Below, one piece after another: positions 8,977 through 16,424 of a DNA stretch of 64,000 nt. Source of the stretch: Bacillus sp. F19 (GTDB lineage: Bacteria; Bacillota; Bacilli; Bacillales; Bacillaceae); NCBI GenBank assembly GCA_023823795.1, contig CP085710.1, positions 646,001 to 710,000 of the forward strand. Reading direction: 5' to 3'. Under the pieces are notes generated by a model. It saw only the letters and a program-made list of their open reading frames with translations, was not told the origin of the DNA and made no database searches. The position numbers were made by a program, and so were the translations under genes. Position 1 is the first letter of the stretch. Every line of letters starts with the position of its first letter.

Positions 8977-9069
8977 TTATTTTTTTAAGCCTGGCTTATC
9001 ATTGTATCCAGCAGTGAATATAGAAACTAAGAAAGTGATGCATACCCCTAAAACTAATGCCGTTTTCAT
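8977..9069 (-). CDS. 30-residue small membrane peptide
   Basis: On the minus strand an ATG at 9069 with a strong AGGGAGGA site about 9 bases upstream opens a 30-codon frame: an N-terminal Lys, a hydrophobic stretch ALVLGVCITFLVSIFTAG, then YNDKPGLKK. That is one predicted membrane-spanning helix with a short basic tail. It converges with trmL and shares its terminator region. I do not recognise the family. The strong ribosome site, clear TM segment and tight position argue that it is real. Confidence 0.6.
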   Translation of the reverse strand: MKTALVLGVCITFLVSIFTAGYNDKPGLKK

Positions 9070-9298
9070 CGTGCTGATTCCTCCCTTATATGTAAATGAT
9101 GACCCTTACATAGCTAGTCCTATTATATCCTATCCCAAATATCATGTGAATAAAAATGGGAAGATTTCCTGAATTATCTTTTTTTGAGATCTGCAGGCTA
9201 ATCATGAAGTTATTCACCGGCTAATAATGGACATTTTCGAATAGAAAAATGATATTTAGAATCGAAACGTTCATCTGCGGATCATATCGGAAAATCAA

Positions 9299-9506
9299 GG
9301 CTAAATCAAAATTTAGAAAATCTAAATAAATGCCAAAACCGGCTAAATCTTTTTAAAATCCGGCTACTAAAATTTCAATTTCCGCTAATAAAACTTCGAT
9401 TTCCGCTAGATATGTACCCTGGCCGAAAAAAATTCATAATCGGCCGTAAGATTTTAAAAATTGACCGTAAAATTCGTCATTTTGACCGTATGGCGGGCTC
9501 AGGCCG
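9299..9506. repeat. 21-bp phased CTAA / CCG repeats
   Basis: CTAA-type cores occur at 9301, 9322, 9343, 9364, 9385 and 9406, exactly 21 bases apart. The series then continues as CCG(T/A)A cores at 9423, 9444, 9465 and 9486. The bases between the cores are AT-rich and not conserved, so only the phase is kept. No gene is visible in 9070-9785. B. subtilis has yhbD, yhbE and yhbF here; this genome has repeats instead. Confidence 0.85.
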
Positions 9507-9532
9507 TTATCAGGGGGCACGCTTTTTTTATT

Positions 9533-9702
9533 GAATTCTTATCTGCCTGTCGGGGCTGAACAGTCGGTTCCGCTTTTCTCATTGTCTTGCTCCACCTCCT
9601 AACCCCTCGGTCAGAACAAATTCCCCGAAAAAGTCAAAACCGGACTTTTCCGGTGAATTCTTTTCTGCCTGTCGGGGCTGAACAGTCGGTTCCGCTTTTC
9701 TA
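9533..9702. repeat. Dispersed hairpin element, family D (one and a half copies)
   Basis: A segment GAATTCTTATCTGCCTGTCG...CCGCTTTTC occurs at 9533 and again at 9655 (period 122). Between them lies the CTCGGTCAGAACA...AAAAAGTC part. Two overlapping hairpins are possible at 9629-9654: AAAAGTC with GACTTTT, or ACCGGA with TCCGGT. Related copies are at 37309-37425, 44471-44668 and about 63625-63738, all intergenic. Confidence 0.85.
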
Positions 9703-9712
9703 TACAAAAAGA

Positions 9713-9741
9713 GAATGTTAAAGGACATCCTTGCATAAAGT
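9713..9741 (+). promoter_or_regulatory. Candidate SigE promoter of prkA
   Basis: GAATGTT (9713-9719) and CATAAAGT (9734-9741), 14 bases apart, resemble the mother-cell SigE consensus (KMATATT, 13-15, CATACAMT). B. subtilis prkA is known to be SigE-dependent. The match is imperfect. Confidence 0.45.
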
Positions 9742-9785
9742 GTATTAATCGCGCTCAAGTATCACCAATGATGGAGGAGGTCCTT

Positions 9786-11681
9786 ATGGATATCTTAAAA
9801 AAAATTGAAAAGTACAGAGAAGATGAACAGCGACTGAAGTGGGAAGGAACCTTCGTTGAGTATTTAGAGATGTTAAAAGAGAAACCATGGGTTGCACAAT
9901 CGGCTCATTCACGAGTTTACAATATGATCAAAGATGCCGGTATAGAGGAAGAAAACGGATCAAGGCGCTACAAGTTCTTTGATCATAAGCTGTTTGGACT
10001 TGAAGAGTCGCTTGAGAAACTTGTGGAGGAGTACTTCCACCCGGCAGCAAAGAGATTAGATGTCCGGAAACGGATTTTGCTGCTTATGGGTCCTGTCAGC
10101 GGGGGGAAATCAACGCTCGTGACCATGCTGAAAAGAGGTCTTGAGACGTATTCTCTGACAGATCGCGGTGCTGTGTTTGCGATTAAAGGCTGCCCAATGC
10201 ATGAGGATCCTTTGCATTTAATTCCCCATCATCTAAGAGAAGATTTCTTTCAGGAATACGGTATTCGCATTGAGGGGAATCTGTCGCCTCTAAACCTGAT
10301 GAGACTTGAGCAGGAGTACGGAGGCCGCATTGAAGATGTGCTGATTGAGCGGATCTTTTTCTCAGAGGATAAACGGACAGGAATCGGAACGTTCAGCCCG
10401 TCTGATCCGAAATCACAGGATATTGCAGACTTGACTGGAAGCATTGATTTTTCAACCATTGCGGAGTTTGGTTCAGAGTCTGATCCCCGAGCTTATCGTT
10501 TTGACGGCGAGCTGAATAAGGCAAACCGCGGGATGATGGAGTTTCAGGAGATGCTGAAATGTGATGAGAAATTCTTGTGGCACTTGCTGTCTCTTACGCA
10601 GGAAGGCAATTTTAAAGCAGGGCGATTTGCCTTAATTTCCGCTGATGAGCTCATAGTGGCGCACACCAATGAAACTGAGTACCGCTCCTTTATTTCCAAC
10701 AAGAAAAACGAGGCACTCCATTCAAGGATTATCGTGATGCCTGTTCCTTATAACTTAAGAGTTTCTGAAGAAGAAAGAATTTATGAAAAGATGATTATGG
10801 AAAGTGATGTAGCAAATGTTCATATTGCACCTCACACGATGCGTGTTGCGGCTATGTTTACCATTTTAACGAGATTGAAGGATCCGAAGCGCGGCGACAT
10901 TGATCTCGTCAAAAAGATGCGCTTGTATGATGGCGAGAATGTAGAAGGCTACAATAACGTCGATGTAGAGGAGCTGCAAAAGGAACATGTAGATGAAGGA
11001 ATGAGCGGAATTGATCCGCGGTATGTCATCAACCGAATTTCTTCGACCATCATCAGAAAAGAAATTCCTTCTATTAATGCACTCGATGTCCTCAGATCTT
11101 TAAAAGAAGGATTGGATCAGCACGCATCCATCTCAAATGAAGACCGCGAACGCTACTTGAACTTTATCTCCGTTGCAAGAAAAGAATACGATGATCTTGC
11201 GAAGAAAGAAGTGCAGAAGGCATTCGTTTATTCTTACGAGGAGTCTGCCAAAACGCTTATGGATAACTACCTGGATAATGTGGAGGCTTATTGCAATAAA
11301 AATAAGATCCGCGATCCGCTGACTGGGGAAGAAATGAATCCGGACGACAAACTGATGCGCTCAATTGAAGAGCAGATCGGAATCTCTGAAAATGCGAAAA
11401 AAGCATTCAGGGAAGAAATTTTAATCCGAATCTCTGCTTATGCCCGGAAAGGAAAACGATTTGATTACAACTCTCATGAGCGTCTTCGCGAAGCCATTCA
11501 GAAAAAACTGTTTGCTGATCTGAAGGATGTAGTGAAAATTACAACGTCCTCAAAAACACCGGATGAGCTGCAGCTGAAAAAGATCAATGAAGTTGTGAAA
11601 AGACTCATCGATGAGCACGGCTATAACTCAACATCTGCAAATGACCTGCTGCGCTATGTGGGCAGTCTGTTAAATCGGTAA
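9786..11681 (+). CDS. prkA: Serine protein kinase / AAA+ protein PrkA
   Basis: 631 residues from ATG 9786 (GGAGGAGG 5 bases upstream), the same start and length as B. subtilis PrkA; two ATGs at 9768/9771 would lie ahead of the ribosome site. The N-terminal AAA+ module has a Walker A-like GPVSGGKST at about 103, and the C-terminal half is the kinase-like PrkA domain. In Bacillus the protein acts in the mother cell during sporulation; both kinase and ATP-dependent protease activities have been proposed. The downstream yhbH (DUF444) is its usual partner. A stem-loop follows the stop. Confidence 0.96.
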   Translation: MDILKKIEKYREDEQRLKWEGTFVEYLEMLKEKPWVAQSAHSRVYNMIKDAGIEEENGSRRYKFFDHKLFGLEESLEKLVEEYFHPAAKRLDVRKRILLLMGPVSGGKSTLVTMLKRGLETYSLTDRGAVFAIKGCPMHEDPLHLIPHHLREDFFQEYGIRIEGNLSPLNLMRLEQEYGGRIEDVLIERIFFSEDKRTGIGTFSPSDPKSQDIADLTGSIDFSTIAEFGSESDPRAYRFDGELNKANRGMMEFQEMLKCDEKFLWHLLSLTQEGNFKAGRFALISADELIVAHTNETEYRSFISNKKNEALHSRIIVMPVPYNLRVSEEERIYEKMIMESDVANVHIAPHTMRVAAMFTILTRLKDPKRGDIDLVKKMRLYDGENVEGYNNVDVEELQKEHVDEGMSGIDPRYVINRISSTIIRKEIPSINALDVLRSLKEGLDQHASISNEDRERYLNFISVARKEYDDLAKKEVQKAFVYSYEESAKTLMDNYLDNVEAYCNKNKIRDPLTGEEMNPDDKLMRSIEEQIGISENAKKAFREEILIRISAYARKGKRFDYNSHERLREAIQKKLFADLKDVVKITTSSKTPDELQLKKINEVVKRLIDEHGYNSTSANDLLRYVGSLLNR

Positions 11682-11683
11682 AT

Positions 11684-11714
11684 GAAAGCCGGGTAAATGT
11701 GCCCGGCTTTCACT
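11684..11714 (+). terminator. Stem-loop after prkA
   Basis: A perfect 10-bp stem (GAAAGCCGGG with CCCGGCTTTC) with an 8-nt loop lies two bases after the prkA stop. The following T run is poor, so termination may be partial. Confidence 0.55.
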
Positions 11715-11925
11715 TGTAAATGGGTTTGGCTGATTTTGAAAGACGGCGGTAATAATCGAAAAAAAGCTGAAAGATTGAAGAACCGTAATTTAGACAGCGT
11801 GGATCCAGGGTTTGTCATTTATCCCCCATCCTGGCCCAAGAACCTAATCCAGTTCGCATATCACCTTCAGGTTTCAATATGGATAATACCGGGAAAAGTA
11901 AAATTAATACAGGGAGGTGCTTACC

Positions 11926-12090
11926 ATGACGAAAGAAAATGAAACAGAAACAGAAAACGGTTCAATGGTGCGCAATATGAAGGATTTAGTAGAGCATTCG
12001 AAGATCATGGAGCATATGAAAACAAATCAGGAAGTGATAAAAAGCGGCAAAAAACCTGATCCTGCTCAGCATGAAGATCAAAATAAATAA
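11926..12090 (+). CDS. 54-residue acidic/polar small protein
   Basis: ATG 11926 follows a strong AGGGAGGTG at 6 bases, opens a 54-codon frame and ends at TAA 12088-12090, directly before a terminator. The product is highly charged and without hydrophobic segments: MTKENETETENG at the start, a Met/Lys/His-rich middle and a Pro-Asp-Lys tail. The family is not recognised. An overlapping 81-codon frame in another phase (11697-11942) has no ribosome site and is a by-product. Lying between prkA and yhbH, it may be expressed during sporulation; this is inference. Confidence 0.7.
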   Translation: MTKENETETENGSMVRNMKDLVEHSKIMEHMKTNQEVIKSGKKPDPAQHEDQNK

Positions 12091-12124
12091 AAACTCTCTG
12101 ATGTGACTGTCAGAGAGTTTTTTT
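12091..12124 (+). terminator. Terminator of the 54-residue protein gene
   Basis: An 11-bp perfect stem (AAACTCTCTGA with TCAGAGAGTTT) and 8-nt loop is followed by Ts, starting one base after the stop. Confidence 0.92.
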
Positions 12125-12442
12125 CTGTCCTTTTTTACACTATGACATAGCGTGATTATAAAGGGATGCATATATATAAAACCAGGTTTTACATGAAAGG
12201 CCATATTAATTCGCTTTTCTGAATAAACCCAATCATAACTTCAATAAATATACAGAATGTAACTTGTCTATTTTTTAAAAGGACAAGTCTAATTTTCTAA
12301 ATTATTTGTCAATTATCTCTTTTTTCAGCATAGGATAGAGTAATCTAAACAATACCGAATCTAGACCCAAAGCTATTTTATGTATATAGGTGCAGTTTGG
12401 TGAATCTATTCCAAAATTTTTTTTGGAGGGGGAGAAAATAAG
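12125..12442. other. Intergenic region before yhbH
   Basis: No gene is visible. A 7-bp inverted repeat (ACTTGTC 12262-12268 with GACAAGT 12282-12288) sits about 155 bases before yhbH and could be an operator or hairpin. I found no convincing SigA or SigE promoter. Confidence 0.4.
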
Positions 12443-13615
12443 ATGATAGAAGGAAATGGGCGCAACTTTGTCATTTCGAATGAAGATTGGTCCCTCCATC
12501 GCAAAGGCCACGATGATCAGAAACGTCACCAGGAGAAGGTTCAGGAAGCTATCCGCAGCAATTTGCCAGATCTAATTACGGAAGAAAATATTGTGATGTC
12601 AAACGGTAAAGATGTCGTTAAGATTCCGATCAGGTCACTGGATGAATATAAAATCAGATACAATTATGATAAAAACAAACATGTTGGTCAAGGAAATGGA
12701 GACAGTAAAGTCGGCGATGTTGTAGCAAGAGATGGTTCTCAGCAGAATGCAAATGGTCCCGGTAAAGGGCAGGGAGCAGGCGATCAGGCAGGCGAGGATT
12801 ATTATGAAGCAGAGGTTTCACTGATGGAGCTTGAGGTGGCGCTTTTCAAGGAGCTTGAGCTGCCGAATCTGAAGAGAAAAGAAATGGATCAGATTGTTGT
12901 AGAAAATATTGAATTTAATGATATACGAAGAACAGGATTGATGGGAAACATTGATAAAAAGCGGACGATGCTCTCTGCTTATAAACGCAATGCTATGTCA
13001 GGAGCACCGAAGTTTCATCCAATTTATCCTGAGGATTTAAAGTTTAAAACGTGGAATGAAGTTGTGAAGCCTGAATCACGCGCTGTCGTTTTAGCGATGA
13101 TGGACACAAGCGGATCAATGGGTATTTGGGAGAAGTATATGGCAAGAAGCTTTTTCTTTTGGATGACAAGATTTTTGCGCTCCAAGTACGAAAAAGTAGA
13201 AATTGAATTTATTGCCCATCATACAGAAGCAAAGGTTGTCTCGGAGGAAGACTTCTTTTCAAAAGGGGAAAGCGGAGGAACGATCTGTTCATCTGCATAC
13301 CGGAAAGCACTTGAAATTATTGAAGAAAAGTACCAGCCGAGCCGCTATAATATCTATCCTTTCCATTTTTCAGATGGAGATAATTTAACATCTGACAACG
13401 CCCGCTGCGTCAAGCTGGTGGGAGAACTGATGAAGGTTTCAAACATGTTTGGATACGGGGAAGTTAATCAGTACAATCGCCATTCTACTTTAATGTCCGC
13501 TTATAAGAATATCTCTGATGAAAGATTCCGCCACTATATCCTCAAGCAAAAAGTCGATGTGTTCCACGCGATGAAAGGATTTTTCCGGAAAGATGAAGAG
13601 CAGATGTATGCATAG
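12443..13615 (+). CDS. yhbH: Sporulation protein YhbH (DUF444, VWA-like)
   Basis: 390 residues from ATG 12443, with a GGAGGGGG site upstream. The protein has a charged N-terminal region, a Gly/Gln-rich linker at about 85-115 and a von Willebrand A-like fold with the metal-binding MIDAS motif DTSGSMG at about 220. Family members (E. coli YeaH, B. subtilis YhbH) work with PrkA/YeaG; in Bacillus the gene belongs to the SigE regulon. It is near prkA, separated only by the 54-residue gene. A strong terminator follows. Confidence 0.95.
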   Translation: MIEGNGRNFVISNEDWSLHRKGHDDQKRHQEKVQEAIRSNLPDLITEENIVMSNGKDVVKIPIRSLDEYKIRYNYDKNKHVGQGNGDSKVGDVVARDGSQQNANGPGKGQGAGDQAGEDYYEAEVSLMELEVALFKELELPNLKRKEMDQIVVENIEFNDIRRTGLMGNIDKKRTMLSAYKRNAMSGAPKFHPIYPEDLKFKTWNEVVKPESRAVVLAMMDTSGSMGIWEKYMARSFFFWMTRFLRSKYEKVEIEFIAHHTEAKVVSEEDFFSKGESGGTICSSAYRKALEIIEEKYQPSRYNIYPFHFSDGDNLTSDNARCVKLVGELMKVSNMFGYGEVNQYNRHSTLMSAYKNISDERFRHYILKQKVDVFHAMKGFFRKDEEQMYA

Positions 13616-13647
13616 AAAAAGAGGACGAAACATCGTCCTCTTTTTCT
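13615..13647 (+). terminator. Terminator of yhbH
   Basis: A 14-bp stem (AAAAAGAGGACGA with TCGTCCTCTTTTT) with a 4-nt loop overlaps the stop codon and ends in five Ts. Confidence 0.93.
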
Positions 13648-13747
13648 GCTTTTCTATAAAAAAAATGACCTTTCAATAAAGCGTAAAAATAGGTAAAATA
13701 GGATAGTTCATATCGCACATAGAATTTACATATATCCGGAGGGTCGA

Positions 13748-15133
13748 ATGTCAGAGCATATACACAGAAAAGAACATATTTATTTTATTATCCTGCTTTT
13801 AATCAGTATCCCGATATATTTATTATTTATCTTCACGGGAGTCGGACTTTTAATTTTACTTCCTATTATACTGATCCCGCTCATTGCTCATTTGCTTTCC
13901 ATCGGAATGATCCGCGGCAATGGAGTGAAGGTTACCCCTTATCAGTTTCCTGAGATTTATACAAAGGTGAATGATCTTGCAGTTAAAATGGAAATGAAGA
14001 AGCTGCCCGATATTTTTATCATTGAATCTGAGGGCATGCTGAATGCGTTTGCGGCAAGATTTTTGGGGAGAAACATGGTTGTACTTTATTCGGGATTAGC
14101 CGAGCTGCACGTAAAGGGAGGAAAAGATGAACTTGATTTTGTCATTGCGCACGAGCTTGCACATATTAAAAGAAATCATCTATTAAAAAATTTCTTCGTT
14201 CTGTTTGGAAACTGGGTGCCATTCCTCGGCAGCGCCTATTCAAGAGCCTGCGAGTATACTTGTGACGCCATCGCTCATTATTATACGGAAGACCTGGATG
14301 CCTCAAAACGCGCATTGACTGTCCTTGCTATTGGTTCAGTACTATATAAACATGTTAACGAGACTGAGTATCTGCAAGAAAGCAGCCGCGAAAAAAACCT
14401 GTTTGTCTGGTTTAGTGAAAAATTATCTACACACCCTGTTCTGCCAAAGCGGATTCATCAATTAAATGTGAAATTTGGCGAGCATGATCCATCCATCTCA
14501 TTTAAGACGACTGCATGGTTTAAAGCGGGTTTAGCAGGAGCACTTGCATTGATCTTGCTTCTCTGCGCATCAAGTTTCTATTTATTTCAAATGCTGGCTG
14601 ACACAAGTCTTTACAGTGATTTTGTGCTGGACAGCGAGGAAACTACCCAGCTTATGCTTGCAGCGTCAGAAAATGACTTAGAGCGTGCAGAAGAGCTCAT
14701 AGAAGATGGTCAAGATGTAAACGCTCAGGATGCATTTGGCATGACTCCGCTTATGTATGCAAGTTATCCACCCGCAGATGAGTATGAAGAAGAGTTGATC
14801 ATCAACACTGAAATGGTTGAGCTGCTCCTTAAACATGGGGCAGATCCAAACATCATTTCAGAAAATGGAGATTTGGCTACTGTAGATATCATTTACTCAG
14901 GCAATCTTGATTTAGCTGAACTGCTTATTGAGAAAAATGCCGATATCAATCTAGAAGACGGCTACGGGCAAACAGCGCTTACTGCTGCTGTATATGAGGG
15001 AGATGTGAAAATGGTTGAACTTCTGCTGAATGCAGGGGCAGATCCTGATTATGTCACAAGCGAAGATGAAACAGCCCGCTCAATTGCCAAGGAAGTAAAG
15101 GTGCCAGAAATTACTGCCATGTTAAAGAAGTAG
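13748..15133 (+). CDS. Membrane M48 metalloprotease with C-terminal ankyrin repeats
   Basis: 461 residues from ATG 13748 (CCGGAGGG upstream). Two N-terminal TM segments (about 10-30 and 32-50) precede an HtpX-type M48 peptidase domain with the zinc motif HELAH at 134-138 and a downstream Glu in RACEYTCDAIAHY. A third TM follows at about 258-280. The C-terminus (about 295-461) is a set of ankyrin repeats: LERAEELIEDGQDVNAQD, MVELLLKHGADPNII, LAELLIEKNADINLED and MVELLLNAGADPDYV. HtpX-like proteases degrade misfolded membrane proteins. The ankyrin part probably selects or anchors substrates. The fusion is unusual; the topology of the ankyrin part depends on whether all three hydrophobic segments span the membrane. 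Confidence 0.9.
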   Translation: MSEHIHRKEHIYFIILLLISIPIYLLFIFTGVGLLILLPIILIPLIAHLLSIGMIRGNGVKVTPYQFPEIYTKVNDLAVKMEMKKLPDIFIIESEGMLNAFAARFLGRNMVVLYSGLAELHVKGGKDELDFVIAHELAHIKRNHLLKNFFVLFGNWVPFLGSAYSRACEYTCDAIAHYYTEDLDASKRALTVLAIGSVLYKHVNETEYLQESSREKNLFVWFSEKLSTHPVLPKRIHQLNVKFGEHDPSISFKTTAWFKAGLAGALALILLLCASSFYLFQMLADTSLYSDFVLDSEETTQLMLAASENDLERAEELIEDGQDVNAQDAFGMTPLMYASYPPADEYEEELIINTEMVELLLKHGADPNIISENGDLATVDIIYSGNLDLAELLIEKNADINLEDGYGQTALTAAVYEGDVKMVELLLNAGADPDYVTSEDETARSIAKEVKVPEITAMLKK

Positions 15134-15134
15134 C

Positions 15135-15162
15135 TTGCTAATTTTATAGAAAATGATATAAT
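15135..15162 (+). promoter_or_regulatory. SigA-like promoter ahead of the candidate RNA
   Basis: TTGCTA (15135-15140) and TATAAT (15157-15162), 16 bases apart, lie directly after the M48 stop codon, where no protein gene follows. Confidence 0.5.
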
Positions 15163-15167
15163 TTTGA

Positions 15168-15345
15168 TAATTTACAGTCGAAAGGGAGATACACCGTGTA
15201 ATTTTTGCAAGCCGCTTCAGGTAATATGGCTGTCATCCAGTCTTATCAGGAACTGCGTCCAAGCTAAATTTGTACTCCCGGCTTACAGATGAGAAAAAAA
15301 GAATAGTAATTAAAGGTCCAAATCCCATTGATTTGGACTTTTCTT
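15168..15345 (+). ncRNA. Candidate structured RNA, about 175 nt
   Basis: This segment has its own promoter and ends in a terminator. GGGAGaUAC (15184-15192) can pair with GUACUCCC (15272-15279), with one bulged A, as a closing helix. Inside it, AAUUU (15200-15204) with AAAUU (15266-15270), AGCC with GGCU (15210-15231) and CAGU with ACUG (15238-15255) can form, giving a branched fold. The only start after the AAAGGGAG site is a GTG followed at once by TAA, so no protein is made. It does not match the consensus of the common Bacillus riboswitches I know. It could be a small RNA or an orphaned leader. Confidence 0.4.
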
Positions 15346-15346
15346 A
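15313..15346 (+). terminator. Terminator at the end of the candidate RNA
   Basis: An 11-bp stem (AGGTCCAAATC with GATTTGGACTT) with a 5-nt loop is followed by TTTCTT. Confidence 0.75.
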
Positions 15347-15499
15347 GCTTCAGCGGCACATGCTCCGTTTGGCGGAATGAAGCTGCCTTGGAAGCGAAGG
15401 CAGTACGGAAGGCATCGAGCCATACTAAGAATTTATATCAATCAGAATTTTATAGAAGTGTTCAACTTTCAATTAGACAAAAAAATAGCGGAAACTAAC

Positions 15500-15541
15500 G
15501 CCTAATTTCTTACATGAAACACAGAGAAATTAGGCTTTTAG
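15500..15541 (+). terminator. Isolated hairpin terminator
   Basis: A perfect 11-bp stem (GCCTAATTTCT with AGAAATTAGGC) with a 14-nt loop is followed by TTTTA. No gene ends here, so it may mark a lost gene. The 15350-15755 stretch otherwise holds no gene I can support. Confidence 0.5.
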
Positions 15542-15756
15542 TATGTGTATACCCTTAACTCCTTCATTTCCATTAAATCTCTGCCTCCTGAAATTCCCCA
15601 GTTTTTCTCCTGCCCTATATCCTTTTAGTACATGCCCAGGATCATTTGATGAATACGATCACGGTCCGCGAGCTGACACAGGAGATTATCTATTTGCACA
15701 TAAAGATCGAAGAAAAAAACTGAAAAAAGAGAGAGAGGGAGAACGATGTGTTAACG

Positions 15757-16280
15757 CACGTATGATTCCTCTTTTTTGGCTCACTCCTGGATTTGGGTAC
15801 TCATAGGGTGCGTATGATTCCTCTTTTTTGGCTCACTCCTGGATTTGGGTACTCATAGGGTGCGTATGATTCCTCTTTTTTTGCTCAATCCTGGATTTGG
15901 GTACTCATAGAGTGCGTATGATTCCTCTTTTTTGGCTCAATCCAGGATTTGGGTACTCATAGGGTGCGTATGATTCCCCTTTTCAGGCTCAGACCTGGAT
16001 TTGGATACTCATAGAGTGCGTATGATTCCCCTTTTCAGGCTCGATCCTGGAGTTGGATACTCATAGAGTGCGTATGATTCCCCTTTTCAGGCTCACTCCT
16101 GGAGTTGGATACTCATAGAGTGCGTATGATTCCTCTTTTTTGGCTCACTCCTGGATTTGGATACTCATAGAGTGCGTATGATTCCCCTTTTCAGGCTCAC
16201 TCCTGGATTTGGCTACTCATAGGGTGCGTATGATTCCCCTTTTCAGGCTCACTCCTGGAGTTGGGTACTCATTGCGTGCG
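15757..16280. repeat. 52-bp tandem repeat array 2 (10 units)
   Basis: The motif TATGATTCC recurs at 15761, 15813, 15865, 15917, 15969, 16021, 16073, 16125, 16177 and 16229: ten units, all exactly 52 bases apart. Units alternate between CTCTTTTTTGG and CCCTTTTCAGG variants. Each contains GGGTACTCATAG(A/G)GTGCG. That core closely resembles the unit of array 3 (40040-40795). It is noncoding and lies upstream of the GH4 gene. Confidence 0.95.
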
Positions 16281-16359
16281 TCTCCTTTCTTTTTTTGAAG
16301 GAATAGGGAAATAAAAGCTTTTGCGCATTGAAGGCGAGCGCAATCGCCAACCTTCGACA

Positions 16360-16403
16360 AATCTGTCATACAGTAGCTAAACAGGCACTTGCGCTTTTCT
16401 TAT
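16360..16403. repeat. Tail fragment of a dispersed Bacillus-type intergenic repeat
   Basis: CTAAACAGGCACTTGCGCTTTTC resembles the 3' end of the family D elements (GGGCTAAACAGTCGGTTCCGCTTTTC), with a more GC-rich variant. It lies immediately before the GH4 gene. Confidence 0.45.
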
Positions 16404-16424
16404 TAATTTGATGAGGTGAATGGG

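Noticed and set aside
11697-11942. 81-codon ORF
   Set aside because: It overlaps the better supported 54-residue gene in another phase and has no RBS.
15184-15279. Known riboswitch (SAM, TPP, purine, yybP-ykoY, ydaO)
   Set aside because: The conserved core sequences of these classes are not present, although the closing helix is convincing.
15543-15806. 87-codon ORF with a charged tail (DEYDHGPRADTGDYLFAHKD)
   Set aside because: No ribosome site, odd N-terminus and it runs into the repeat array. The charged part may be a gene fragment, but I cannot assign it.
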